From Litoribacterium kuwaitense (lineage in GTDB: Bacteria; Bacillota; Bacilli; Bacillales; DSM-28697), in NCBI RefSeq assembly GCF_011058155.1, contig NZ_JAALFC010000025.1, positions 1 to 50,351 on the forward strand: a stretch of DNA of 50,351 bases. The letters are read 5' to 3'. Positions 16,820-25,479 of the stretch are shown piece by piece. The first letter of the stretch is position 1. Every line of letters starts with the position of its first letter. The notes beneath the pieces were generated by a model. The model saw only the letters and a program-made list of their open reading frames with translations, was not told where the DNA came from and did not search any database. A program made the position numbers and the translations under genes.

Positions 16820-17422
16820 ATGAATAGTGAATTCCGGCAACAGCTTCTGCAGATGCAAAAGCAAGATCTTGAGGTGAGGGAGCGGCTTCTTAACGCTGGT
16901 GAATTAAATCGCGGCTACCATCCAGAGATGAAAAGTGTTCATGATGACCATCAAGCCAGGTTAGCGTCTTTGATTGAAATACACGGTTTTCCAACGATTT
17001 CGCTCGTTGGTGAAGACGGTCATAGGGCGGCGTGGCTCATCATTCAACACAGCATCAGCCATCCATCTTTCCTAAAAGAGATGCTGGCACAAATGAAAGC
17101 TTTTGGTCGGCATCAAGTTAACCGCACTTACGTTCCCTATCTTGACGATCGTATTCATTTTTATGAAAGAGCGCCTCAAAAGTATGGAACGCAATTTGAT
17201 TACGCGCTAGATGGGGTGATGCGCTGTTGGCTTCTTGCGGATGCTGAGAACGTTGACCTTTATCGACGCGAGGTCGGATTATCACCAGTGGAAGCAGTGA
17301 AAGCACAGATGGCAAAAGAGTCTAAGAGTGTGACTGTTGCAGAAGCGAGAGCAATGAGACAGGAGATGGAGGACTGGCTGATCGAAACAGGCTGGTGTCA
17401 TGAGGACGATCGGACGGTTTGA
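16820..17422 (+). CDS. DUF6624-type protein
   Basis: 200 residues, soluble, no signal. The N-terminal helix with QQLLQMQKQDLEVRERLL, then MKSVHDDHQARLASLIEIHGFPT, AAWLIIQHSISHPSFL and the later RIHFYERAPQKYGTQFD are the pattern of the DUF6624 family, which has no established function. Conserved histidines and aspartates suggest an enzyme, but no reaction is known. The GAAGTGAGGCGG stretch upstream supplies a ribosome site. It is a single gene between the hairpin after the CRISPR array and a GNAT gene. Confidence 0.75.
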   Translation: MNSEFRQQLLQMQKQDLEVRERLLNAGELNRGYHPEMKSVHDDHQARLASLIEIHGFPTISLVGEDGHRAAWLIIQHSISHPSFLKEMLAQMKAFGRHQVNRTYVPYLDDRIHFYERAPQKYGTQFDYALDGVMRCWLLADAENVDLYRREVGLSPVEAVKAQMAKESKSVTVAEARAMRQEMEDWLIETGWCHEDDRTV

Positions 17423-17570
17423 AATATATTCCTTTACACCAATGCATTATGATACACTGAAAATAGACAAACCAGAAAGGGTGTGGTGCTTATGGTACGC
17501 ACAAACACATTTTTAGTCGATCGTTGCCCAACGTTTTGTGGAAACCAATTGAAAGGATGGGAGCACACCC

Positions 17571-18122
17571 TTGATTACTGGAAAGCGTGTAGAGTTACGG
17601 CCTGTCTCCCTGGCCGATTTTAAACGGACGTACAAATGGCGTAACGATGAGGAAGTCGCCGTGATGTCTGCTGGAGAAGATTTTTTTCGTTACAGTCATG
17701 TGTCTGAGGAGCAGCTGGAAGACGCCTTTGAAAAAGTGATCAAAATGCTGGACCGGCGCGAGAGCTGTCAATTTTCGATTTATACGAAGGACGAGCCTGC
17801 GCTTCATATTGGCTCGATTGGGTATCGGGATCTTAATCCAGTCTCACGATGTTGCACATTAGGGATTAGCATCGGCGAGCGTGCCTATTGGAGCAAAGGC
17901 TATGGCTCGGACGCAGTCAACAGCTTGTTGCGTTATTTGTTTCAATCGATGAACATTGAGCGGGTGCAGTTGGACACGTGGAGTGGCAATACGCGCGCCA
18001 TTCGTTCGTATGAGAAGTGCGGGTTTACGATTGAAGGACGATTGCGTAACAATGCATACGTGAACGGTGCTTACTATGATACGATCGTGATGGGGATTTT
18101 ACGAAAAGAATATTCCCTTTAA
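17571..18122 (+). CDS. GNAT-family N-acetyltransferase (RimJ/RimL type)
   Basis: 183 residues. The fold follows ITGKRVELRPVSLADF at the N-terminus, then LGISIGERAYWSKGYGSDAV (acetyl-CoA pyrophosphate-binding loop with a G-x-G pattern) and NTRAIRSYEKCGFTIEGRLRN. Members acetylate protein N-termini, amino acids or drugs; the substrate is not predictable. The TTG start at 17571 has GGGAG at 17558-17562. It is followed by a terminator at 18134. Confidence 0.9.
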   Translation: MITGKRVELRPVSLADFKRTYKWRNDEEVAVMSAGEDFFRYSHVSEEQLEDAFEKVIKMLDRRESCQFSIYTKDEPALHIGSIGYRDLNPVSRCCTLGISIGERAYWSKGYGSDAVNSLLRYLFQSMNIERVQLDTWSGNTRAIRSYEKCGFTIEGRLRNNAYVNGAYYDTIVMGILRKEYSL

Positions 18123-18133
18123 AAAGGAGCCTC

Positions 18134-18178
18134 AGCGTGTAGGTGAAGTCTTTCTAGGCTTTGTCTGCACGCTTTTTG
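18134..18178 (+). terminator. Terminator after the GNAT gene
   Basis: Stem AGCGTG (18134-18139) / CACGCT (18168-18173) with further inner pairing, followed by a T run. The 18179-18399 stretch after it shows no gene. Confidence 0.65.
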
Positions 18179-18399
18179 TTATTGGAAAAACAAGGAAGGG
18201 AAGCGGAGCATTTAGTTATAAGAGCAAAATGAGGCGAGTCACGCCAGTTGTGGCCGTTTCAGAGTGAAGACAAAGTCTATTTTATATGTCGCTTAGTAAC
18301 CTCTCCGGATTTTTTCCCGCGAATAGAACCTAAATCCATGAGATGGTGAACGAGGTGACGGATGCGAACGTTTGTCACCACGCTAAGGCATTCTTCGTA

Positions 18400-19299
18400 T
18401 TATACGTCCTTTTGCATAAAAGCCGCCAACTGGGCAATGCCGGCTTTTTGGAAGCGGCGTTTTTTTTGCACCATGTGTAGCTTGCGCGTGAGCGTGAAAT
18501 CTCGAATGGGGACTTCCTGTAAGGTGCCAAAGGTGATTTCTTTGGTGACGCACTGTCGGGGGATGATGCTGACGCCTAAGCCGGCTTCGACGGCACTTTT
18601 AATCGATTGCATACTGCCGAGCTCCATAAAGCGATGCGTTTCGAGAAACATGCCCTGTTCCTTTAAGGCATTTTCAATCATTGCTCGTGTGCCAGAAGTA
18701 GGCTCACGCCAGATGAATTGTTCTTCTTTGAGCTGGGCAATTGGAATCGGGCTACGCTTTGTCCAAGGATGGTCTTTGGCGGTGACTAAGATGAGCTCAT
18801 CTTCGGCAAACGGGAAAATGATCATGTCGGGATCGTGAGAAAAAGAGCTCTCGACAAAGGCGATGTCGATATCATTGGCATGTAACTGGTCGAGAATGTC
18901 AGGCGTGTTTCCGAGCGAAAGGTTAAAACTAAACGTTTCATGCTCACTCCTAAAGCGACCTAAAACGTCGGGTAATATATATTCTCCAATCGTGAGGCTG
19001 GCGCCTAAGCGTAGTAAAAGATTTGATGTATCTGAAAGCATCGTAATCGCTTCTTTAGACTGTTCGTAGTATTCTAGCATTTCTTTTGCAAAAGGGTAGA
19101 GCGCTTTACCTGCTTCGGTGAGGTGCAGCTTGTTTTCTCCACGATGAAATAAGAGCGTGTTGTAGTCGTTCTCCAGCTGGCGAATTTGTTTCGTTGCTGC
19201 TGGCTGTGATATGTAGCGCTTTTGGGCGGCTTGGGTAATGCTGCCATCTTCCACCACGAGGCAAAACAATGCAAATGTGTCCATATTCATCAGCATCAT
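18400..19299 (-). CDS. LysR-family transcriptional regulator (CysL/CbbR-like)
   Basis: 299 residues. The N-terminal winged HTH is DTFALFCLVVEDGSITQAAQKR with SQPAATKQIRQLE, and a periplasmic-binding-like effector domain has IDIAFVESSF and SIKSAVEAGLGVSIIPR. It is divergent from a TauE/SafE anion exporter, which is typically a target of such a LysR protein, so it probably senses a sulfur or small organic anion. Several ATG codons lie close together at the start, and the ribosome site AAAGG fits the second or third better, so the N-terminus may be a few residues shorter. Confidence 0.9.
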   Translation of the reverse strand: MMLMNMDTFALFCLVVEDGSITQAAQKRYISQPAATKQIRQLENDYNTLLFHRGENKLHLTEAGKALYPFAKEMLEYYEQSKEAITMLSDTSNLLLRLGASLTIGEYILPDVLGRFRSEHETFSFNLSLGNTPDILDQLHANDIDIAFVESSFSHDPDMIIFPFAEDELILVTAKDHPWTKRSPIPIAQLKEEQFIWREPTSGTRAMIENALKEQGMFLETHRFMELGSMQSIKSAVEAGLGVSIIPRQCVTKEITFGTLQEVPIRDFTLTRKLHMVQKKRRFQKAGIAQLAAFMQKDV

Positions 19300-19492
19300 A
19301 TCCTTTCTAATAGAATCCTTTGTTGTCTTTTACTGGGAGAGTATTAAGAATGCTTCTACAATATAGATTTTCCCCTCGGTTTACACGGTATTCGTTTTCG
19401 TTATACCTCATCATTTATTGCGAATGTACAGGGGTGCCTGCATCTGATACGTTCATTATACAGAAGGGACAGGGAGGAAGGGAGATCATCTT

Positions 19493-20263
19493 ATGGATTT
19501 GGCAGCAGGATTGATATTGCTTTTAATTGGAATATTTGCAGGGGGGTATGGCACGATTGTCGGTGCTGGTGGCGGTTTTATTTTCGTGCCGGCGCTGCTT
19601 TTATTGATGAATGTCGAGCCAGCCGTTGCAGCTGGATCAGGGTTAGTTATTGTTCTCATCAATGCGATATCAGGAGCGATGGGATATGCTCGGCAAAAAA
19701 AGATTCAGTACGCTGTTGGGGTCAAAATTGCTGCTGGGGCGATTCCAGGTTCACTTGCTGGGGTATGGATATTGCAAATGTACTCATCGTCGTATTTTTA
19801 TATTGTTTTTGCGACTGTTCTCGTCGGACTGGGCACATTTTTGCTTATCAAAAATTCGAAGAAACGAGCAGAAACGGCGGCAACCGCAGAAGCACTGTCT
19901 GCCGGGCAGTATACTGCGGCAAAGTTAGTGCCTGTCGGTATTCTCATGGGGATATTATCTAGTTATCTCGGGATTGGTGGCGGATTTTTGCTTGTTCCCA
20001 TCTTGATTTATTTGTTTAAGATGCCAACATACGCAGCGACAGCAACGTCAATTTTTTCGTTGACCCTGTATACAAGTAGTGGTGCGATCATGCAAATGTA
20101 CTTAGGAAATATCGATTGGAGCATTGTTGTTTGGGGGGGCGTCGGTGTTTTACTCGGTTCGCAGCTCGGGGTGCTGCTGTCACGGAAAATCTCGGCGCGC
20201 GGTATCATTCAGATGCTGGCAATCTTGTTAATTGTCATTGGCTTCCGCTTGTATTTTCAATGA
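19493..20263 (+). CDS. TauE/SafE-family anion exporter
   Basis: A 256-residue membrane protein with about eight hydrophobic segments in two related halves. Each half starts with a glycine-rich motif (GGYGTIVGAGGGFIFVPALLLL and SSYLGIGGGFLLVPILIYL), the hallmark of TauE/SafE. Members move sulfite, sulfoacetate or related anions. The ATG has GGAGATC upstream. It is divergent from a LysR regulator that probably controls it, and is followed by a bidirectional terminator shared with the alkaline phosphatase. Confidence 0.92.
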   Translation: MDLAAGLILLLIGIFAGGYGTIVGAGGGFIFVPALLLLMNVEPAVAAGSGLVIVLINAISGAMGYARQKKIQYAVGVKIAAGAIPGSLAGVWILQMYSSSYFYIVFATVLVGLGTFLLIKNSKKRAETAATAEALSAGQYTAAKLVPVGILMGILSSYLGIGGGFLLVPILIYLFKMPTYAATATSIFSLTLYTSSGAIMQMYLGNIDWSIVVWGGVGVLLGSQLGVLLSRKISARGIIQMLAILLIVIGFRLYFQ

Positions 20264-20275
20264 TTAAAAGTAAGT

Positions 20276-20323
20276 AAAAAGACATGCCGCTATCTCACAC
20301 AAGAGAGGCGCGCATGTCTTTTT
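20276..20323. terminator. Bidirectional terminator between TauE and alkaline phosphatase
   Basis: AAAAAGACATGC (20276-20287) pairs with GCATGTCTTTTT (20312-20323). A and T runs on both sides suit both convergent genes. Confidence 0.85.
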
Positions 20324-20329
20324 ACGTCT

Positions 20330-21694
20330 TTATTCAGGTCTTTCACCAGTGATTGCTTCAATGAGACCAAAGCCAGTATCGGCATTGTCGATTTGACCAG
20401 TAAACATGTCTAAGCCTGGGCCGAATGCATATACAGGAACATCGACAGCAGTGTGTCCGCCGGTTGTCCAACCAGTACCGCTTCGTACGTCAAAAATACG
20501 TTCGATCGCGTTGTCGATGAGTGTTGCATTCCCGTTTACAGCCGAATCTTTTACAGCCTGGATTTCATCAGCAGTGAGTTCAAAATCGATATACTTCCTT
20601 AGCGTTCCTTCAACACCTGCACCATCAGCAATTTGTTTTGCCATAAAGTCTGGAGAACGCTTTGCCTTTTTTAGGGCTGCTGGGTCCCATTCATATGAGC
20701 CGGCGCGGCCAATGGACATGCCACCTGTCGAATGATCAGCTGTGGCAACGACGAGCGTTTCGCCGTCTTCTTTAGCAAAGTCGATCGCTGTTGCAAATGC
20801 TTCCTCAAAGTCTTCCATTTCACTCATTACACCGACAACGTCATTGTCATGACCAGCCCAATCGATTTGGCTTCCTTCAACCATGAGGAAAAAGCCGTCA
20901 TCGTTTTTATTTAAACGATCAAGTGCAGATTCCGTCATTTCATTAAGTGAGGGTGTGTTTTCGTTACGGTCGATCATTTTGTCCATGCCAACAGGTGCAA
21001 ACAGACCGAGAACTTGTTCGTTGTCATCATTCATCATTTGCTCACGATTCGTGACATAACTGTAGCCATCTTTTTCAAATTCGTTAATCAGGTTACGGTC
21101 TTCACGATCGAAATAATCTGTACCGCCACCGAGAATGACGTCAACGACGTGATTTCCATCAATCATGAGGTCGAAATAATCGTCAGCAATTTCATTGTAA
21201 TTTTGCCGTGACTCGTTATGCGCACCAAATGCTGCTGGCGTAGCGTGATTCACTTGCGAAGTTGCCACGAGTCCGGTTGACTTGCCTTCCATTTTCGCCA
21301 TTTCAAGGACGGTTTCAACATTTTGTTTTTCCATATCAACCGCAATGGCGCCGTTGTATGTCTTTACACCAGAGGACATTGTCGTAGCTGCAGCTGCAGA
21401 GTCGGTAATGTTCTGTTCTAAATCGCCAGGGTATGTAGATTGAAGCCCTACCAGATATGGATCAAATTCGGTCATCTCCATAACGGGCGTGTCAGGGTTG
21501 TCTTTGTAGTATCGGTACATCGTCGTAAATGATGGCCCCATCCCATCACCAACAAGAAAGATCACATTTTTAATGTCTTCTGTTTGCTGATCTGAAGCTT
21601 CTGCTTGTTGTGCTGTTCCGATGAGGCTTGTGACTGCGAGCGTAGTAGCTGCGGCGAGCGGAGCAATTTTTTTTACTAGTGGCTTTGAAAACAA
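20330..21694 (-). CDS. phoA: Secreted alkaline phosphatase
   Basis: A 454-residue phosphomonoesterase releasing phosphate outside the membrane. It has an N-terminal signal peptide with a basic start, the hydrophobic stretch PLAAATTLAVTSLIG and an AEA-SD cleavage region. NVIFLVGDGMG is the first metal site, ITDSAAAATTMSSG contains the catalytic serine, HATPAAFGAHNESR follows, EGSQIDWAGHDND and ATADHSTGG are metal ligands, and GWTTGGHTAVDVPVYAFGPG carries the final histidine. The length equals Bacillus PhoA/PhoB. The TTG start has AAGGAGG at 21703-21709, 8 bp upstream. A four-repeat PhoP box lies upstream, so it is expected to be induced by phosphate starvation. Confidence 0.95.
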   Translation of the reverse strand: MFSKPLVKKIAPLAAATTLAVTSLIGTAQQAEASDQQTEDIKNVIFLVGDGMGPSFTTMYRYYKDNPDTPVMEMTEFDPYLVGLQSTYPGDLEQNITDSAAAATTMSSGVKTYNGAIAVDMEKQNVETVLEMAKMEGKSTGLVATSQVNHATPAAFGAHNESRQNYNEIADDYFDLMIDGNHVVDVILGGGTDYFDREDRNLINEFEKDGYSYVTNREQMMNDDNEQVLGLFAPVGMDKMIDRNENTPSLNEMTESALDRLNKNDDGFFLMVEGSQIDWAGHDNDVVGVMSEMEDFEEAFATAIDFAKEDGETLVVATADHSTGGMSIGRAGSYEWDPAALKKAKRSPDFMAKQIADGAGVEGTLRKYIDFELTADEIQAVKDSAVNGNATLIDNAIERIFDVRSGTGWTTGGHTAVDVPVYAFGPGLDMFTGQIDNADTGFGLIEAITGERPE

Positions 21695-21739
21695 ACGAAA
21701 AACCTCCTTCGTTTAGTAAGAAAATTAAATCTATGAGAA

Positions 21740-21793
21740 ATTCTACCAACCATTTGTTAACGAAAAATCAATAGAAAGTTAACTGTATGTAAA
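21740..21793 (-). promoter_or_regulatory. PhoP box and -10 of the alkaline phosphatase gene
   Basis: On the minus strand four hexamers, TTTACA, TTAACT, TTGATT and TTAACA, occur at 21793-21788, 21782-21777, 21771-21766 and 21760-21755. All are separated by exactly 5 bp (11-bp period), as in Bacillus PhoP-binding sites with the TT(A/T/C)ACA consensus. A TAGAAT -10-like hexamer follows at 21745-21740. Confidence 0.85.
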
Positions 21794-21954
21794 TATAAGG
21801 CATTGAATGAAAAAATGATCAGCTGACACACTTGCAGAATTCAGACGAGGAAACAGCTACAGAGCGGAATTTAATACATAACCAATGACATGTTTTATGT
21901 CATAAACGGTCTGCCTCGTCCAGTGAAAAATTTTTTTCTCAGTGTTAAAAAAGC

Positions 21955-21998
21955 TTGCACAAAGAACGTGTATTCGTATATAATAAGAACAAATGTTC
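21955..21998 (+). promoter_or_regulatory. LexA (SOS)-controlled promoter
   Basis: TTGCAC (21955-21960) and TATAAT (21979-21984) are 18 bp apart. GAAC-AAAT-GTTC at 21987-21998 matches the core GAAC-N4-GTTC of the Bacillus LexA (DinR) box and covers the expected transcription start. A second, imperfect GAAC-N4-ATTC lies within the spacer. Together these make a typical SOS promoter. Confidence 0.75.
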
Positions 21999-22021
21999 TT
22001 GTTTTGCGGGGAGGATATAGA

Positions 22022-22177
22022 GTGAAATCTGGCGATGTATGTAGATCATATATGTTTCCAGCGACGGTATTTTTTCAAAACGACGTATTAAAGTTCTTAA
22101 AGAAAACGCAGCCTATCTTCATGCACACTGTTATGAAAAAAAGAGCACACGGACTTTTCGTAAAGACAATTTTTTAG
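22022..22177 (+). CDS. Small SOS-promoter ORF, unknown
   Basis: A GTG-started frame of 51 residues with GGGGAGG at 22008-22014 and the LexA-box promoter directly upstream, so transcription and translation signals are good. The product (VKSGDVCRSYMFPATVF, then a basic tail) is not recognised. There is a T run at about 22070-22075. If one T is missing there, as in five other genes of this window, the frame continues as KRRIKVLKENAAYLHAHCYE and so on to a stop at 22198-22200, giving 59 residues. Which end is real is undecided. The rest, 22201-22376, holds no gene. Confidence 0.45.
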   Translation: MKSGDVCRSYMFPATVFFQNDVLKFLKKTQPIFMHTVMKKRAHGLFVKTIF

Positions 22178-22376
22178 GATGTCAAAAGCATCCCCAATGA
22201 TGAAGACGAAAATGGTAGATTGCTTGATCATCTTTTCCGTAAGTCGACGGTTCACTGTTTGAAAGAAAAAACGCACCCGTTTTCGTAGGAGAAGGAGGGA
22301 GAACGGGAGATCTATCACACTGCTTACACCTTAACATTGAATTTTGGGAAAATAAACAAAAAAAGTAAAATTAACC

Positions 22377-22457
22377 TTGATACGTATAAAAATGCCATTT
22401 ATAATACGATAAAACGTTTTATTATATGAGTGATATTGCTTTTGTCAAAAAACGTTT
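22377..22457 (+). promoter_or_regulatory. Promoter with two LacI-type operators for the lyase-transporter operon
   Basis: TTGATA (22377-22382) and TATAAT (22400-22405) are spaced 17 bp. ATAAAACGTTTTAT (22409-22422) is a perfect palindrome just after the -10, over the likely start. A second AAACGTTT core is at 22450-22457, with centres 38 bp apart. The CG-centred palindrome is typical of LacI-family operators, and a LacI gene is the second gene of the operon. Confidence 0.7.
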
Positions 22458-22480
22458 AGCTCATCTGAAGGAGGGATTGA

Positions 22481-23401
22481 ATGAAAAAGCTGTTTGGCGT
22501 TACAACGGCCATGGTTACTCCAATGTACGCTAACGGTGAAGTTAATTATTCTGAAACAGCTAAGCTGACAGAATTTTTAATTTCGAAAGGAGTCGATTGC
22601 CTTTATCCGCTAGGTACTACGGGAGAAATGTTAAAACTATCTTTAGAAGAGCGTAAAGAGGTTGCTGAAACGGTTATTCGTGCGGCAAACCAACGCGTGC
22701 CGGTTTTCGTTCATATTGGTGCGATGACCGTGAAAGAAACACTTGTGCTGGCCGAGCATGCTGTTCAAGCGGGGGCTGACGGCATTGGCGTAGTCACACC
22801 TATCTATTTTCCTGCAAGCGGAGAAGACATTGAGCATTATTATGCGACAATTGCGAACGCATTGCCGAAGGATTTTCCAATTTATCTTTACAGCATACCT
22901 CAATTATCTGGGAATGAGCTTCCGGTGAAAGTCGTAAAGCGTTTAGCTGAATCATATCCGAATATTGTCGGCATGAAGTATAGCTATCCCGATTTTCTCA
23001 TGCTAAAGGATTATTTGTCCATTCGTTCAAATGATTTTTCTGTCTTAACTGGTACTGATGCTCTGTTTGTCCCTGCTTTAGCGATGGGCTGTGATGGTGT
23101 AGTGTCAGGGGTGTCAAGCGTTTATCCAGAGCCTTTTGTACATATTTATCGTTCGTTTCAAGCCATGGACTTAAATGATGCACGTGAGATGCAGAGGCAT
23201 GCCGATCGCATCATCAAGATTTTGCAAGCAGGAGCAAATATAGCCTATTTTAAAAGTGGACTTGAACATAGAGGGATTAAAGCCGGATCAGTGAAAGGTC
23301 CACAACAAGACCTTAATAAACGGTTAAATGAAGAGCTTGTTCAGGAGCTCAACGAATGGATTTCTGAGCTTTCTGAGAAAAAACTTATGTCCATTTACTG
23401 A
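22481..23401 (+). CDS. DapA-family lyase/synthase (catabolic)
   Basis: A 306-residue class I aldolase-fold enzyme of the dihydrodipicolinate synthase/N-acetylneuraminate lyase family. The pyruvate-binding G45-T-T-G-E49 loop, catalytic Y137 and Schiff-base K166 (GMKYSYPD) are all present. The gene lies in an operon with a LacI regulator and a tricarboxylate-type transporter and away from lysine genes. A catabolic aldolase or dehydratase for a sugar acid or keto acid is therefore more likely than lysine synthesis. AGGAGG precedes ATG 22481. The substrate is not determined. Confidence 0.85.
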   Translation: MKKLFGVTTAMVTPMYANGEVNYSETAKLTEFLISKGVDCLYPLGTTGEMLKLSLEERKEVAETVIRAANQRVPVFVHIGAMTVKETLVLAEHAVQAGADGIGVVTPIYFPASGEDIEHYYATIANALPKDFPIYLYSIPQLSGNELPVKVVKRLAESYPNIVGMKYSYPDFLMLKDYLSIRSNDFSVLTGTDALFVPALAMGCDGVVSGVSSVYPEPFVHIYRSFQAMDLNDAREMQRHADRIIKILQAGANIAYFKSGLEHRGIKAGSVKGPQQDLNKRLNEELVQELNEWISELSEKKLMSIY

Positions 23402-23408
23402 GGTTATC

Positions 23409-24419
23409 ATGAAAAAAGTGACGATGAATGATGTAGCCAAGGACGCCGGTGTGTCCATTGCTACGGTTTCTAAAGTGATCAACAATAAAGGCTATGTAGG
23501 TCAGCAAACGTTTGAAAATGTCGTGATGTCAATACAGCGTCTAGGTTACAGAGTAAATGCAAATGCAAGAAGTTTAAAATCAGCAATGTCAAATAAAGTA
23601 GCTGTTTTGATTTCTGATATTTCGAATTTTTATCTGATGTCCCTTGCCAAACAGATTGAGAAAACGATTCGTACGCTTGGGATGCATATGATTTTACTTA
23701 GTCATAATGATGATGAAGCACAAGAGTATGCCGCGTTGCAAATTATTTTGGAACAGCAGGTTGCAGCTGTAGTGATCATACCAACTGGTGGAAATAACGA
23801 GACGATTGATTATATTAAAAATTTACGAATCCCCGTCATTGCGATCGATCGCGAGGTGGAAGGGGTTGAGACCGACCTTATCGTTGATGACAATCACTTT
23901 GGTTCTTATGAAAGTATGTTTTACCTGCATCAGCTAGGACATCATCGTATTGGTGTCATCTATGGTCACTTTAAAAATTCGATTGCACGTGATCGTTATC
24001 AGGGCGCGGTAGACGCAATTAAAGACTTTCAATTGGATTCAGAAGATTCGCTGATTAAAAAGGCTGATTTTAGTGAGGAGAGCGCATTTCAGCAAACAAC
24101 GGAGCTGTTGCAGTCTGGTGAGATGCCAACTGCGATTTACTCTTGTAATAACACGATGACAAAAGGAGTCATAAAAGCCATTTGGGAGCAGCGTCTTAAA
24201 ATTGGTGAAGATATTTCTGTCATCGCGTTTGGAGAGCGGTCACAGTGGGAGCTTTTTAGGCCACAATTGACATTAATGACACAGCCGGTCAATCAAATTG
24301 GCGTGGAAGCATCTATCCTTTTGCGCGACCGACTGACTTCGAGTATGGATTTTCCATTAAAAACGATTGTCATCAAACCAATATTGGACGAAGGAAAGTC
24401 TTGCTGGAGATTACATTAG
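23409..24419 (+). CDS. LacI-family transcriptional regulator
   Basis: 336 residues. The N-terminal HTH is MKKVTMNDVAKDAGVSIATVSKVINNKGYV with the hinge NANARSLKSAMSN, and the effector domain is of the periplasmic-binding type (VAVLISDISNFYLMSLAKQIE, VAAVVIIPTGGN, IPVIAIDRE). ATG 23409 is chosen; the longer frame to 23328 runs into the preceding gene. It sits 7 bp after the DapA-family gene and before the transporter, so it probably autoregulates this operon through the ACGT-centred palindromes upstream. The inducer is unknown. Confidence 0.92.
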   Translation: MKKVTMNDVAKDAGVSIATVSKVINNKGYVGQQTFENVVMSIQRLGYRVNANARSLKSAMSNKVAVLISDISNFYLMSLAKQIEKTIRTLGMHMILLSHNDDEAQEYAALQIILEQQVAAVVIIPTGGNNETIDYIKNLRIPVIAIDREVEGVETDLIVDDNHFGSYESMFYLHQLGHHRIGVIYGHFKNSIARDRYQGAVDAIKDFQLDSEDSLIKKADFSEESAFQQTTELLQSGEMPTAIYSCNNTMTKGVIKAIWEQRLKIGEDISVIAFGERSQWELFRPQLTLMTQPVNQIGVEASILLRDRLTSSMDFPLKTIVIKPILDEGKSCWRLH

Positions 24420-24433
24420 AGGAGTTGGAGTCA

Positions 24434-25447
24434 ATGAAAAGGTGTTATGGATTAACTGTGTTTATCTTTACTCTACTACTGCTGTCCGCCTGCGGTGGAG
24501 CAACGACGACTCAAGGTGACCAAGCCCAACAAGGAGAAGCAACTCAAGGGGAAGGGAATTCAACAGATTATCCTGAGAAACAGGTTGAAGTGGTCGTTCC
24601 AGTAGCTGCGGGTGGAGCATCTGATATGGTTTCGCGAACGATTGCGGCAGAAATGGAGAAAGAGCTAGGTGTGCCAGTAGTTGTTACGAATAAAGCTGGT
24701 GGCTCTGGTGCTCCAGGAATGTATTCTGTAAGAGACGCATCAGCAGACGGTTATACCGTTGGTTATGTTCCGGTCGAGCTGTCTATGTTAGAGAGTTTAG
24801 GTTTAGCTGAAATATCGCCAGAAGATTTTACTGCTCTTGGTCAATTAATGACGATACCTTCCGCTATTACTGTTCGTTCTGATGCCCCATACAGCACCCT
24901 TGAAGAATTTATTCAGTATGCAAACCAAAATCCAGGTGAAGTCAATATAGGGAACTCAGGTACCGGATCGATTTGGCATATTGCAGCCGCAGCGTTCGCA
25001 CAGGCGGCCGAGATCGATGTAGAGCACGTGCCTTATGAAGGGGCAGCACCAGCTGTCAGTGCTTTAATGGGCGGACATATTGATGCAGTTACTGTAAGTA
25101 CTTCGGAGGCTTTGTCTGGGATCGAAAGCGGAGACTTTAAAGTTTTAGCCGTCATGAGTGACGCGCCTGACGCAAACGTCCCGGACATTCCAACCCTGCA
25201 AGATTTAGGCTATGATGTCAATCTTTCTGGATGGGGCGGTTTTGTCGTGCCAAAAGAGACACCACAGGATATCGTTGAAACATTACAAGCCGCATTTAAA
25301 ACGGCATATGACAGTGAGGCTTTTCAGAAGCTATTAGAAGAAAGAGGGATGACGCCAGGCTACAAAGCTGGAGGAGATTTTCAAAGCTTTGCGAAGGAGC
25401 AATATGACTACTTTAGTGAAATCATTTCACAAATTGAATTTGAGTAA
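24434..25447 (+). CDS. TctC-type solute-binding lipoprotein (Bug family)
   Basis: 337 residues. The N-terminal lipoprotein signal ends in L17-S-A-C20, followed by a glutamine/threonine-rich linker. The mature domain has PEKQVEVVVPVAAGGASDMVSR, VVVTNKAGGSGAPGM and the later GNSGTGSIWHIAAAAFAQ, which binds the carboxylate ligand. It is the extracytoplasmic receptor of a tripartite tricarboxylate transporter, and TctB and TctA follow directly. ATG 24434 has GGAGTTGGAG upstream. Ligands of such receptors are di- or tricarboxylates or aromatic or sugar acids. Confidence 0.92.
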   Translation: MKRCYGLTVFIFTLLLLSACGGATTTQGDQAQQGEATQGEGNSTDYPEKQVEVVVPVAAGGASDMVSRTIAAEMEKELGVPVVVTNKAGGSGAPGMYSVRDASADGYTVGYVPVELSMLESLGLAEISPEDFTALGQLMTIPSAITVRSDAPYSTLEEFIQYANQNPGEVNIGNSGTGSIWHIAAAAFAQAAEIDVEHVPYEGAAPAVSALMGGHIDAVTVSTSEALSGIESGDFKVLAVMSDAPDANVPDIPTLQDLGYDVNLSGWGGFVVPKETPQDIVETLQAAFKTAYDSEAFQKLLEERGMTPGYKAGGDFQSFAKEQYDYFSEIISQIEFE

Positions 25448-25479
25448 GAAAAAAACAAGTTAAGGGAGGAAAAGGTGAG

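Noticed and set aside
17492-17623. 43-codon frame from ATG 17492 before the GNAT gene
   Set aside because: It overlaps the start of the GNAT gene in another frame and resembles nothing; the spacing to AAAGG is poor.
21890-22021. Longer version of the SOS small ORF from ATG 21890
   Set aside because: It would start before the -35 box; the GTG after GGGGAGG is the supported start.
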